The notes under the pieces were generated by a model, which saw nothing but the letters and a program-made list of their open reading frames with translations, ran no database searches and had not been told where the DNA came from. Shown one piece after another: positions 1 to 8,827 of a stretch of 64,000 nt of DNA. Both the position numbers and the translations under genes were made by a program. Each line of letters opens with the position of its first letter. Position 1 is the stretch's first letter. This DNA comes from Akkermansia muciniphila (lineage in GTDB: Bacteria > Verrucomicrobiota > Verrucomicrobiia > Limisphaerales > BJHT01): NCBI GenBank assembly GCA_945861535.1, contig CAMAUZ010000003.1, positions 62,001-126,000 of the forward strand. The letters are read 5' to 3'.

Positions 1-289
1 GTCTCCGTCGTGGCGGTGAGGCGCGCGGCGTTCACGCCGCTTTGCCGCGCGAAGGTCGGAGCGTGCATATTTCGGCGGCGGCGGGTGGCACGGACGGAGG
101 CGTCCGTATGTTCCAGCAAGCTTGGATCAACGCGCGTCACCCCTTTCCGTCCGGCGAGTCGCCGGACGGCACAGGCTGGTAGCCTGTGCCACCCAGTCGG
201 GTGCGGCCCCTCACGGCATTACGTTCGCACCGCCCCGGAGCACTCGACGCCGAGGCGGCATGACTGCCACGCTCCTCGCGCGCAAGCCC
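1..289. other. Left-edge non-coding stretch
   Basis: I see no convincing gene here. ORFs across it are arginine/proline-rich shadows without homology. The only structure is a short hairpin at about 170-198, where GGCACAGGCT pairs with AGCCTGTGCC around a three-base loop. It resembles the other intergenic palindromes of this window. Confidence 0.5.
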
Positions 290-1462
290 TCACTCCGCCT
301 TCCCCCGCTGCTTCGTCACCGCCTCGCGCAGCCGCTTCCCATTCTCCTCGCTCCAGTCTGATGGCACGTCGCCTGCCAGCCCGGGCGCGGCGCGGCGCAA
401 GGCCCAGAAGGCGGACTCGCGCACCGTCGCCTCGGGATCGTCGAGCGCCTTGACCAGCACCGCCACGGTGCGCGGGCCGGGGTGATCCTGCAGGGCGGTG
501 AGGACCTCGACCCGGCGCGATTTTTCCTGGTGCGCGCTCAGTTCCGCCACCGCCGCCCACGCCTCGTCGGTGCCGATGGCGACAAGCGCGCCCACGCCCG
601 CCGGGACCAGTTGCGGCGGCGTGAAGACCGGTTGCTGGGCCACCGCGTCGCGGATCGTGCCGACCTGTCCGACAGCCTTGAGCTGTCCAAGCGCCTTAAG
701 CAGTTGCGCCCTTTGCCAAGGCCATTGCCCGTCATTCTTGGCGAGCAACTGCACGATCCACGGCGCGACGCTGCGATCTCCCAGCTCGGCCAGCGCGGTC
801 GCGGCGGCGACGCGAATGCCCGCCTCCACGTCAGCCTCCAGCCACCGGTGCAATTCCGCGTTGACATCCGCACCACCGAGCTGACCGAGCACGCGCAACT
901 GCGGCGGCACCTGGCTCGGCCCCGAGTGGTCGTCGCGCGAATACGGATGCCGGTGCAGTTCGGTGAGCAATGCCGGCACAACGGCGGGGCCGCGTCGCAC
1001 CAGCTCCTGTTCGTCCTCGCCCGAGGCCGCGCCGGTGCCGAGCCGGCGGACGAGCAGCGCCGTCGGGGCGTGCGCGGGCGTGTCCAGCACGAAGGCACCC
1101 ACGCCACCCACGAACAACAGCACGCTCAACCCGAGCGCGACGCGCGACGGGGGCGAGCGGCGGAAAATCCCGCGCTTCTTCACGCCGATCACGATCAGCG
1201 TCACCACGAACACGACGAGAAACACCACGCCCACCGCGATGACGCCGATCACCAGCGGCCCCAGCCCGCGCCATTCCCCGCCGCCGGTCGCGAACGAATT
1301 CGCGACCCGCCACACGATCCAGCCCACGCCCGCCGCCGCGCCCGCCGCAAGCAACGCCGCCGCCACCAGCGCCACCACCAGCCGCCAGAAGCCGGCCCCG
1401 ACGAGCAACGCCAGAAACGCGAGCACGAGCGTGATGATTCCGATGGTGGTGAGGTCGTTCAT
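290..1462 (-). CDS. Membrane protein with C-terminal HEAT repeats
   Basis: The protein has 390 residues. The N-terminal 130 residues hold four hydrophobic segments (about 5-24, 28-51, 69-92 and 108-126). From about residue 150 to 380 it is an alpha-helical repeat region with HEAT-like phrases such as RVAAATALAELGD and TVRESAFWALRRAAP. HEAT solenoids normally serve as protein-binding scaffolds, so a membrane-anchored scaffold facing the cytoplasm or periplasm is plausible, but no specific partner can be named. The gene starts 24 bp after the sulfatase stop on the same strand, so the two are probably cotranscribed with the sulfatase first. The ATG at 1462 is followed directly by the first membrane segment, which supports this start. 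Confidence 0.75.
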   Translation of the reverse strand: MNDLTTIGIITLVLAFLALLVGAGFWRLVVALVAAALLAAGAAAGVGWIVWRVANSFATGGGEWRGLGPLVIGVIAVGVVFLVVFVVTLIVIGVKKRGIFRRSPPSRVALGLSVLLFVGGVGAFVLDTPAHAPTALLVRRLGTGAASGEDEQELVRRGPAVVPALLTELHRHPYSRDDHSGPSQVPPQLRVLGQLGGADVNAELHRWLEADVEAGIRVAAATALAELGDRSVAPWIVQLLAKNDGQWPWQRAQLLKALGQLKAVGQVGTIRDAVAQQPVFTPPQLVPAGVGALVAIGTDEAWAAVAELSAHQEKSRRVEVLTALQDHPGPRTVAVLVKALDDPEATVRESAFWALRRAAPGLAGDVPSDWSEENGKRLREAVTKQRGKAE

Positions 1463-1486
1463 CGCGGTTGGACGTGGATTTTGGGT

Positions 1487-3064
1487 TCATCGCATGCTGT
1501 CGCGTCGCCAGTCCTCGAAGATCTTTGCCATCGCCTGCACCCGCTCGGGGTCGCGGGCGGCGAGATTGCGCAGTTCGGTGCGGTCGGTGGCGAGGTCGTA
1601 GAGTTCCCACGGGCCGGCCTTGGACGCGACCAGTTTCCACGGGCCGACGCGGACGGCGCGCGCGCCGGAGGTGGCCCAGCACAGCGAGGCGTGGCCGTCG
1701 CGTGAGCCGCCTTGCAGCACGGGCAGCAGGCTCCGGCCCGCCAGCGGCTGCACCTGCCGCCCTGCGAACTGCGCCGGGTATTTCACGCCCGCCAGTTCCA
1801 GACACGTCGCGGTGAGGTCGATGAGGTGCGTCAGTTCATGCGAGATGCCGCCCGTCGGCGCTATCACGCCCGGCCACCACGCGATGAGCGGCGAGGCGAT
1901 GCCGCCTTCGTGGTTGGAGTTTTTGTGCTGGCGGAAGGGCGTGTTTGCGACGTTCGACCACGGCGGGCCGGCGGTGACGAAGTTGTCCGCCGGGCCGGGC
2001 TGGATGTCGGGGCGGTTGCCGACGCGCGTGGGCGTGCCGTCGAGCCGCCACGGCTGGCCGGGCTTGTCGAGCGGCGCGTTCATTGGCTGATCGGAAGCGC
2101 CGTTGTCGGAGAGAAAGAGGACGAGCGTGTTCTTGTCCGCGCCGGTGCGGCGGAGCGCCTCCATCACGCGGCCCACGCTTTGGTCGAGCGAATCCACCTG
2201 CGCAGCGTAGGTGGCCATACGTTCGGCTTCCCAGTCCTTGTCCTTCGCGTTGGCCCACGCGGGCACGCGCGGGTCGCGCGGCGAGAGCTGGCAGTCGGCC
2301 GGGAGCATTCCCAAGGCGACGAGCCGCTGGTGCCGTTGCGCGCGTGCCGCGTCCCAGCCGAGCTGCCGGTAGAGCGCGCGATATTTGGCAATGTCCGCCG
2401 GCTTCGCGTGCAGCGGCCAGTGCGGCGCGTAGTGGGCGAGGTAAAGGAAGAACGGTTTCTCCTTCCCCGCCGCCTCGGTGATGAACTCCGTGGCGAAGTC
2501 CGTGACCAGGTCAGTTTTGTAAACGCCTTCCGTCGGCAGCTTGAACGGCTGGCCGTTCCGATAGAACTCCCCGCCGCGCACGGCCTTGAAATAATTGCCC
2601 GGTCCCGTGTGCCCGGTGCTGCCGAGGAAGCGGTCCACGCAGCGGGAAATCATCACCGGGTCGTGCCAGTTTTCCGCCGTCACCATGTCGAGTCGGCCCG
2701 CGGCGGAGGTGGTGTAGCCCGCGCGGTGGAGCAGCTCGAAGACCGTCACGCAGCGGTTGTTCAGCAGCCCGGTCCAGCCGGAGATGCCCACCTGCTGCGG
2801 GTGCAATCCGGTCATCAGTGCCGCGCGGGACGGCCCGCACAGCGCGCAATTGTAGAACTGCGAGAAGCGCAGCCCGCCCTGCGCCAAGCGGTCGAGGTTC
2901 GGCGTCTGAATCTCGCTGCCGTAACAGCCGAGGTCGGAGAAGCCCATGTCGTCGGCGAGGATGAGGACGATGTTCGGGCGCGCGGCGGGCGGCGGGGCGG
3001 CGGCGGCCGAGGGCGGGAACAGCGGGAGCAGCAGCAAGGCGGCAAGGGCGAAGAGAGGTTTCAT
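1487..3064 (-). CDS. Secreted sulfatase (arylsulfatase A family)
   Basis: This 525-residue type I sulfatase would hydrolyse sulfate esters, probably on polysaccharides, in the periplasm or outside the cell. I chose the ATG at 3064 because it gives a clean signal peptide (MKPLFALAALLLLPLF, then an Ala-rich cleavage region). The ORF continues upstream but that part is repeat-derived. Visible motifs are the metal-binding pair ADD (D38, D39) and the sulfatase signature C76-G-P-S-R80, whose Cys would be converted to formylglycine by a maturase not present in this window. The later HYAPHWPLHA and SDNGA stretches are also typical. Verrucomicrobia often carry many such enzymes for algal or animal sulfated glycans; the substrate cannot be read from the sequence. 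Confidence 0.9.
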   Translation of the reverse strand: MKPLFALAALLLLPLFPPSAAAAPPPAARPNIVLILADDMGFSDLGCYGSEIQTPNLDRLAQGGLRFSQFYNCALCGPSRAALMTGLHPQQVGISGWTGLLNNRCVTVFELLHRAGYTTSAAGRLDMVTAENWHDPVMISRCVDRFLGSTGHTGPGNYFKAVRGGEFYRNGQPFKLPTEGVYKTDLVTDFATEFITEAAGKEKPFFLYLAHYAPHWPLHAKPADIAKYRALYRQLGWDAARAQRHQRLVALGMLPADCQLSPRDPRVPAWANAKDKDWEAERMATYAAQVDSLDQSVGRVMEALRRTGADKNTLVLFLSDNGASDQPMNAPLDKPGQPWRLDGTPTRVGNRPDIQPGPADNFVTAGPPWSNVANTPFRQHKNSNHEGGIASPLIAWWPGVIAPTGGISHELTHLIDLTATCLELAGVKYPAQFAGRQVQPLAGRSLLPVLQGGSRDGHASLCWATSGARAVRVGPWKLVASKAGPWELYDLATDRTELRNLAARDPERVQAMAKIFEDWRRDSMR

Positions 3065-3157
3065 GGCTCGTCGGGGGCGGGAGCAGTATCTGGGCCGTGA
3101 CCGTTCAGTCGAGCCGATTTGGATGCCCCACAGAGATGCGATGGATACCGAGCGGAG

Positions 3158-3640
3158 CAGCCGAAGCGGAGCGCGACCGGCCCCCGGTCGCAGCGGGTAG
3201 GGGCAAGGGAGCAGCGGAATATTCCGACGACCTCGGCACTGCGTACGCACTGCGGGCGGGGATGCCCGGTTCCCGTCCCGGAGGGACGCCGGAGGAAATT
3301 AGCCGGGGGCAAGTCCGCGCCCGCGGACGCCGCCCCCGGAAACCGGGCCGGGCGGCTCGGTGCCCCAGCGGGGCATCGAAGAAAATGACCCGAGGCGACG
3401 GGTGGTGGCGGAAATGCTGCGGGGAGGACACCCCTAAGAATTTCTTCGATGCCCCGCTGGGGCATGCTCCGTTCAGCGGTGCAACCGGGGGCCGCGCCCG
3501 CTGCGCGGGCTTACCCCCGGCTAATCTCCAGCGGGGTCCCTCCGGGACGAAGAGCAAAGCGTTGGTGACAATTCTTTGGTCCCCGGCCGGCGGCCCGGGC
3601 AGCGGCAAAATCCTCGCGGCACGCGAGGATATTTCCCGGA
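3158..3640. repeat. Composite repeat around palindromic element B1
   Basis: The core, 3275-3548, is a 274-bp imperfect inverted repeat. Each arm of about 115 bp runs from GTCCCGGAGGGAC through GATTAGCCGGGGGCAAG-like and GCCCCAGCGGGGCATCGAAG motifs, and the right arm is the reverse complement. Flanking DNA on both sides (from GAAGCGGAGCGCGACCGG at about 3166 to about 3640) is shared with the copy at 11698-12178. This fills most of the 773-bp gap between the divergent sulfatase and cytochrome genes. ORFs across it repeat the peptide PQRGIEE in several frames and are not genes. Confidence 0.85.
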
Positions 3641-3769
3641 GCGCGGCTGTGTGCGCGGAGCACCAGCCGCAGCGGTTTGGCCGCAGGGGACGCCTCGGAT
3701 TCCAACGGATGCCGGCACAGTTTTGGGTCCGCTGCGGCTGGTCCTCGACGGACACAGCAGCGCTCCGGG
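3635..3769. repeat. Palindromic element C1
   Basis: This is an inverted repeat of about 135 bp. The left arm contains GGAGCGCGGCTGTG and GGAGCACCAGCCGCAGCGG. The right arm contains CCGCTGCGGCTGGTCCTCG and ACACAGCAGCGCTCC. It abuts composite B1 directly. A second copy lies at 63593-63717. Confidence 0.8.
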
Positions 3770-3837
3770 TGCTGCGGTCACGCCCGCCGTGGCGGCCAGA
3801 AATAGTTCCGATTGAACGGCGAGTGTCGGCGTCGGAG

Positions 3838-6204
3838 ATGGCGCTGATGACCTTGTTTGCCCGCCCATTTTACCGCGTGTTGGTCGTGTGCTCGCTGCTC
3901 GCCGCCGCCGCCCGCGGCGCGGAATTGAAGCCGTACAACGGCGCGGGCTGCGCGGCCGTGGACGAATATTTTGCCGAAGAAGTCTGGGCCAAGGTGGCCA
4001 CGCACTCGTGCCTGAAATGTCATAAATCCGGGGGCGACGCCGAGGACAGCAAGTTCCTCCTGCTCGATCCCAAGCGCAGCCCGGAAGGTGCCCAGGCGGA
4101 AGCCATGCGGCACAATCGCGACGCCTTCGCCCGGATGGCGCGGCTGAAGGAAAAGGACGCGGGCGACGAATCCCGCCTGCTGCTCAAGGCCGTCGGCAAG
4201 CTCAAGCACGGTGGCGAGGACGCGCTCGCGCCGGATTCACCGGGCTTCCGCGTGCTCGCCGAGTTCGTCCGCCGCGTGAACGCCCCGCCCACGGCACCGC
4301 CGCCGCTCACGATGACCGAGGACAAAAACGCGCCGCCCTTCTTCGACGGCATCGTGATGCTGGACCACCGCCGGCTGGTGCGGCGTGTCACGCTGTCGCT
4401 CGCGGGCCGGCTGCCGACGGCGGCCGAACTCGCCGCGGTTGGCAGCGGGGGCGTGCCGGCGGTGACCACGGTGTTCGACGCGGTGATGCAGGAGGACGCC
4501 TTCTACACGCGGCTGCGCGAGGCTTTCAACGACATCTTCCTCACGGTCGGCGTGGACGGAAATCCCGACCAGTCGGTGCTGTCCTACGAGCATTTTGAGA
4601 AGTCGCGCGGCTGGTATCAAAACACGAACCTGAACAAGGAATTCCTCGCGCCGATCAAGGACGAAAAAGAGCGGCGGCAGGCCGGCTACAAGCTCGCGGA
4701 CGATTATCGCAAGGCGCTGCTGGGCGAGCCGATGAAGCTCATCGAGCACATCGTGCGCAACGACCGGCCCTTCACCGAACTGGTCACGGCGGACTACTTT
4801 ATGGTGTCGCCCTACGGCGCGCGCGGTTACGGGATTTTCGAGGAAGTGAAGGCGAAGTTCAAAAATCCCGCCGACCCGTTCGAGTTCATCCCGGTGAAGT
4901 TGAAGGCGCTCACGGGCCGCAGCAAAAGCGAGAATCAGGAGTCGCCGAGCGGCTTCTATCCGCACGCCGGGCTGCTCAGTTCGTTTCAGTATCTCGCGCG
5001 TTATCCAACCACCGAGACCAACCGCAACCGCCAGCGGGCGCGGGTTTATTACCAGCATTTTCTCGGTGTCGATGTGCTGGAGCTGGCGGCGCGCGTGAGC
5101 GATGCGGCGGCGGTCTCGGCGAAGTATGAGATTCCCACGATGCAGGCCAGCGAGTGCGTGGTGTGCCACAAGACGTTGGACCCGGTCGCGGGCATGTTTC
5201 AGGACTACTGGCGGTTCGAGGGGGTGTACGGCAAGCGGAAGGAGGGGTGGTTCAGGGACATGTTTGGCGCGGGCTACGAGGGCGAGGACCTCCCGGCGAC
5301 CGAGCGCTGGCGCGCGTTGCAGTGGCTCGGCGAGCGCACGGCGAAGGATCCCCGCTTCGCCGTCGCGATGGTCGAGCACGCTTACTATCTGCTGACCGGG
5401 CGCAAGGTTTTGCTACCGCCCAAGGACCTCGAGGACCCGCTCTACGCCGCCAAACGCCGCGCGTATCAGGCGCAGCGCAGGCAGACGGAAACCATTGCCA
5501 CGCGCTTTGCGGCGACGGGTTTCAATTTCAAAAACGTGCTCAAGGATTGGGTCGTCTCGGATTTCTACCGCGCCGATGGGCTGGCGACGGTGGCGGCGAA
5601 TCCGCAGCGCCGCGCGGAGCTGGACGACCTCGGCGTGGTGCGGATGCTCGCGCCGGAGCAGGTCGAGCGGAAGGTGGCGGCGATTTTCGGCAAGGCGTGG
5701 GGTCGCTTGAAACCCGGGGACGGCGGGCTGGACATGCTCTACGGCGGCATCGACTCGAAGGAAGTGACCGAGCGCGCCGCGGACCCGAGCGGCGCGATGG
5801 GCGCGATCCAGCGCATCCTCGCCAATGATGTCGCGTGCAAGCAGACCGCACTGGACTTCAGCCGCCCGCCCAGCGACCGCCGGTTGTTTCCCCAGATCGA
5901 GCCGGACGTGGTGCCGGGTACTTCGCCCGAGGCCGACGCGAAGGTTCGAAAGGCGATTGTACATCTGCACGAGCGCGTGCTCGGCCGCCTGGACGCGCCG
6001 GACGCACCGGAGGTCGAGCGCACCTTCCAGCTTTTCGCCGGCATCGTGAGCGACGCGGCGGCGAAGAATGGCTTTGAAAAACAAGAGAACTACTCCTGCC
6101 GCCAGGGCCTGCTCGCTCCGGTGCCCGACCCGAACTACACCGTCCGCGCCTGGCGCGGCGTGGTGACGTATCTGCTGCGGCAGCACGAATTTCTGTATGA
6201 GTGA
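3838..6204 (+). CDS. Planctomycete-type cytochrome/DUF1549-like secreted protein
   Basis: The protein has 788 residues from the ATG at 3838 (an ATG at 3847 is an alternative). Both give a signal peptide ending around AAAARGAE. The longer upstream ORF runs through repeats B and C and is not used. Two heme-type motifs are visible: C58-LK-C61-H near the N-terminus and C440-VV-C443-H followed by KTLDPVAG, as in the DUF1588-type domain. In between is a DUF1549-like stretch (RLVRRVTLSLAGRLPTAAEL). Proteins of this type are abundant in Planctomycetes and Verrucomicrobia, where they pair with DUF1501 proteins; their function is not established, but periplasmic redox or glycan processing is often suspected. 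The partner is the DUF1501-like gene at 6774, separated from it here by a HicBA module. Confidence 0.8.
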   Translation: MALMTLFARPFYRVLVVCSLLAAAARGAELKPYNGAGCAAVDEYFAEEVWAKVATHSCLKCHKSGGDAEDSKFLLLDPKRSPEGAQAEAMRHNRDAFARMARLKEKDAGDESRLLLKAVGKLKHGGEDALAPDSPGFRVLAEFVRRVNAPPTAPPPLTMTEDKNAPPFFDGIVMLDHRRLVRRVTLSLAGRLPTAAELAAVGSGGVPAVTTVFDAVMQEDAFYTRLREAFNDIFLTVGVDGNPDQSVLSYEHFEKSRGWYQNTNLNKEFLAPIKDEKERRQAGYKLADDYRKALLGEPMKLIEHIVRNDRPFTELVTADYFMVSPYGARGYGIFEEVKAKFKNPADPFEFIPVKLKALTGRSKSENQESPSGFYPHAGLLSSFQYLARYPTTETNRNRQRARVYYQHFLGVDVLELAARVSDAAAVSAKYEIPTMQASECVVCHKTLDPVAGMFQDYWRFEGVYGKRKEGWFRDMFGAGYEGEDLPATERWRALQWLGERTAKDPRFAVAMVEHAYYLLTGRKVLLPPKDLEDPLYAAKRRAYQAQRRQTETIATRFAATGFNFKNVLKDWVVSDFYRADGLATVAANPQRRAELDDLGVVRMLAPEQVERKVAAIFGKAWGRLKPGDGGLDMLYGGIDSKEVTERAADPSGAMGAIQRILANDVACKQTALDFSRPPSDRRLFPQIEPDVVPGTSPEADAKVRKAIVHLHERVLGRLDAPDAPEVERTFQLFAGIVSDAAAKNGFEKQENYSCRQGLLAPVPDPNYTVRAWRGVVTYLLRQHEFLYE

Positions 6205-6293
6205 GAGCTGGGCACCGCCGTTGAATTCCACGAGTTGCGATGAGGGGTGGGGCACAGGCTTGCCACGACGACCGTCCAAACTAGAGTCGTAAA

Positions 6294-6506
6294 ATGAAAA
6301 GCATCCATGCGGTTTTCCAAAGCGATGGCGAGTGGTTCATTGCCCGATGCCTTGATTTTCCCGTGACCACGCAGGGCAAGACGCTGGCTGCCGCACGGAA
6401 AAATCTTCAGGAAGCAGTGGAACTCTATCTGGAAACCTGGGGTGACACGGACGGCGGCAAACCGCTACGGGAAGTCTATCTCACCCAAATGGAAGTGGCC
6501 GCATGA
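6294..6506 (+). CDS. hicB: HicB-family antitoxin (module 1)
   Basis: This 70-residue protein has the compact HicB fold: a beta-strand start (MKSIHAVFQSDGEWFIARC), then PVTTQGKTLAAARKNLQEAVELY. HicB neutralises the HicA mRNA interferase and usually represses its own operon. It ends by an ATGA overlap with the downstream hicA gene, so the two are translationally coupled in B-then-A order. It has no separate C-terminal DNA-binding domain, as in short HicB forms. The module sits between two genes that elsewhere form a pair. Confidence 0.88.
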   Translation: MKSIHAVFQSDGEWFIARCLDFPVTTQGKTLAAARKNLQEAVELYLETWGDTDGGKPLREVYLTQMEVAA

Positions 6507-6733
6507 GCCGGCATCTGCCAGCCATCTCGGGCCGGAAATTGCTCCGCGCCCTGCAACGTGCCGGGTTTGTGGTGCTCCGGCAGAAAGGCAGCCATGTTTC
6601 GATGGAGAAACGCGGCGCAGACCGCCGTTGGCGAACGGTGGTTCCGCTGCATCGCGAAATCCGGCCGGGAACCCTGAGCGACATCCTCAACCAAACCGGC
6701 CTGAGCAAAGACGAGCTGGCAGACCTGCTTTGA
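6503..6733 (+). CDS. hicA: HicA-family toxin (module 1)
   Basis: This 76-residue protein of the HicA/YcfA-like family has a dsRNA-binding-like fold and acts as a translation-independent mRNA interferase. The family pattern is clear: SGRKLLRALQRAGFVVLRQKGSHVSM with the catalytic-type GSH (His of KGSHV), then TVVPLHREIRPGTLSDILNQTGLSKDEL. It overlaps hicB by 4 bp. The sequence is intact, so the module may be active. Confidence 0.88.
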   Translation: MSRHLPAISGRKLLRALQRAGFVVLRQKGSHVSMEKRGADRRWRTVVPLHREIRPGTLSDILNQTGLSKDELADLL

Positions 6734-6773
6734 GGCATTCGGATTCTTCCCCGAAAACTCCATCATTCAATTT

Positions 6774-8057
6774 ATGCGACGTGACTTCCTAAAACTCTGC
6801 GCCCTCACCGGACTCGGCTTTGCCTGTCCCGGTGGCGTCACTTCCTTCCTGCGGGCGGCGGTCAAGGAAGAGCCGCCGTACGAAGGGCCTTTCTACGTCG
6901 TCTTCAACGCCTCGGGCGGGTGGGACACGACCTACTTGATGGACCCCAAGGGCATCAATGAAATCAACCGCCTCTACAAGGAGGGCGACATCCTCACCAA
7001 GGGCGCGCACAAATTCGCGCCGACCGCCAAACACAAGACCGGCGGCATGAGCAACGAGGAGTTCTACGGCGAGTTCGGCGGCGAACTGCTCACGCTCAAC
7101 GGCCTCGATTACTCGGTAAACAACCACGCGCCCGGTGCGCGCTACATGGCCACCGGCAAGCTCGACAGCATGGCCTACCCGACGTTTGCCGCGCTGGTCG
7201 CCGCCTGCAAAGGGCCGACGTGCCCGCTGTCCTTCCTCACGTTCGGCAACTACTCGGCCACCGGCAATGTCGTCGCGATGTCGCGCGTGCCCTACCTGCC
7301 GTCGCTCCAGAAAATCGCGAACGCCGACCATATCGAAGGCAATGTGCGCTCGCCGTACCACGAAGACTTCGCGCTCACGCGCATCGAGCAGGCGCTGGCA
7401 GAGCAACGCCAGTTGCGGAGCGCGCTACCCTTGCTCCCGCGACAGGAACGCGCCGAGTCCATGCTCTACGCGGCGCAGGTGAACTCGAAAGCCATGGCGC
7501 GCATCACGCCGCACATTCCCAAGGACGTGCCCAAGGAGCGACTCGCGCAGCAGGCGGAGATTGCGCTGGCGTCGTTCAAGGCCGGCGTGTGCGTCTCGGC
7601 GAACCTGAGCATCGGCCAGTTCGACAGCCATGCGAACAATGACGTGGACCAGATGAAGCTCCTCCCCGAGTTCCTCGCGGGCATCGCCTACGTCATCCGC
7701 CGCGCCGAGGCGCTGAAGATTCGCGACAAGCTCGTGGTGGTCATCCAGAGCGAGATGGGTCGCACGCCGACCTACAACAAAGGCAACGGCAAAGACCACT
7801 GGTCCATCGGCTCGATCATGTTTCTCGGCCCCGGCATCAAGGGCAACCGCGTCCTCGGCGCGACCGACGACAAGCAGTTCCACGTCCCGCTCAATCCGCA
7901 GACGCTCGTCACCGACAAGGACAAAGGCGTGCGCGTGCGCCCCGAGCACATCCACGAAGCACTGCGGGAATACGCGGGCATCGCGAAACATCCCCACAGC
8001 AAGAAATTCCCGTTGGGTGTGGCCGAGAAGGAGAAGCTGCAGGGGTTGTGGGGGTGA
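6774..8057 (+). CDS. DUF1501-like protein with TAT-type leader
   Basis: The protein has 427 residues. It starts MRRDFLKLCALTGLGFACPGG, a twin-arginine-like leader (RRDFLK). The C-terminal part has the DUF1501 hallmark SEMGRTPTYN followed by GKDHW, in a sulfatase-like alpha/beta fold. DUF1501 proteins accompany PSCyt1/DUF1549-type proteins in PVC genomes and are exported folded to the periplasm; no reaction is established. The partner is most likely the cytochrome-type protein ending at 6204, 570 bp upstream, with HicBA in between. The gap to hicA is 40 bp, so hicBA and this gene may share a transcript. Confidence 0.8.
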   Translation: MRRDFLKLCALTGLGFACPGGVTSFLRAAVKEEPPYEGPFYVVFNASGGWDTTYLMDPKGINEINRLYKEGDILTKGAHKFAPTAKHKTGGMSNEEFYGEFGGELLTLNGLDYSVNNHAPGARYMATGKLDSMAYPTFAALVAACKGPTCPLSFLTFGNYSATGNVVAMSRVPYLPSLQKIANADHIEGNVRSPYHEDFALTRIEQALAEQRQLRSALPLLPRQERAESMLYAAQVNSKAMARITPHIPKDVPKERLAQQAEIALASFKAGVCVSANLSIGQFDSHANNDVDQMKLLPEFLAGIAYVIRRAEALKIRDKLVVVIQSEMGRTPTYNKGNGKDHWSIGSIMFLGPGIKGNRVLGATDDKQFHVPLNPQTLVTDKDKGVRVRPEHIHEALREYAGIAKHPHSKKFPLGVAEKEKLQGLWG

Positions 8058-8072
8058 GGGTTAGCCGTCCGC

Positions 8073-8297
8073 TCAACTTCGCCCCAACAACTCCTCGACC
8101 GTTAGTCCGATGTCCCGCGCTATCTGCCGCAGCAACGGCGGGGCGATGTCGCGGCCCTTGTGGAGCGGCACCGTGGTTCCGTGACCATCGGGATGACGAT
8201 ACTGAATGTGCGACCCGCGCTGCCGAACGGCCACAAAGCCGCGCCGCTCCAGCAGGCGACAGACCTCCGTGGACTTGAGGACGGGAAGCGCGCCCAT
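8073..8297 (-). CDS. hicA: HicA-family toxin (module 2)
   Basis: This 74-residue HicA/YcfA-like protein shows VCRLLERRGFVAVRQRGSHI, HPDGHGTTVPLHKGRDI and LLRQIARDIGLTVEELL. The key His lies in RGSH. It is only distantly similar to the module 1 toxin, so this is not a recent duplication. It follows its antitoxin by 2 bp on the minus strand and converges with the DUF1501-like gene. Confidence 0.88.
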   Translation of the reverse strand: MGALPVLKSTEVCRLLERRGFVAVRQRGSHIQYRHPDGHGTTVPLHKGRDIAPPLLRQIARDIGLTVEELLGRS

Positions 8298-8299
8298 GC

Positions 8300-8509
8300 T
8301 CAGGCCACGGCCACGCTTTGGGTGCCGATAAACTCGGATTCCAAGACCGGTTCGCCGTCCTCCAGCAGCATCGCAATGACTTCGCGAAGATTGGTGTTCA
8401 GTTCATCCAGCGACTCCGCCTGCGAATGCGCGCCGGGAAAGCCCGGAACATGCCCGACAAGCAGACCCGTGACGGCGTCGCGCTCCACGACGGCGGTGAA
8501 ATTTTTCAT
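8300..8509 (-). CDS. hicB: HicB-family antitoxin (module 2)
   Basis: The antitoxin has 69 residues from the ATG at 8509 (MKNFTAVVERDAVTGLLVGH), a start that fits the HicB beta-strand opening. The ORF extends further upstream but without family similarity. The rest, PGFPGAHSQAESLDELNTNL then REVIAMLLEDGEP, is typical HicB. It heads the hicBA pair, again in B-then-A order. Confidence 0.86.
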   Translation of the reverse strand: MKNFTAVVERDAVTGLLVGHVPGFPGAHSQAESLDELNTNLREVIAMLLEDGEPVLESEFIGTQSVAVA

Positions 8510-8827
8510 GCTCGGACTTTCAGCTTCGGTCCATCCGTCGTCAACCTTCCCTCCCTGGATGCGCGACCGCCTCAACCTTTCCGCGAGCGAAATCCACGAG
8601 TGCTTCCAGCCCGGCGCTTCGGTGCCCGTCGAATGGCACGGACAGGGATCAGCGGCAGGAGTTGTGGCGGTGAGAAACCGCTGGCGCACGCCACGAAACT
8701 GTCACGCTCATGCGCTGCTGCGGTCCGTATGACGAGCAGCACCCTCGGGCGCGGTCTGATTGCGGCCCGGATCTGCCAAGGTCGAACTCCCGCCGGCAAA
8801 CTGGCCCACTCAGCGGACGATCCCCGT
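8510..8827. other. Gap between hicBA module 2 and the hydrolase
   Basis: No gene is supported in this 318-bp stretch. It must carry the promoter of the minus-strand hicBA and the end region of the hydrolase transcript. I see no clear terminator or repeat family in it. Confidence 0.4.

Noticed and set aside
3097-3837. In-frame N-terminal extension of the cytochrome-type protein
   Set aside because: It runs through repeats B1 and C1 and gives Arg/Gly-rich peptides; the ATG at 3838 gives a proper signal peptide.
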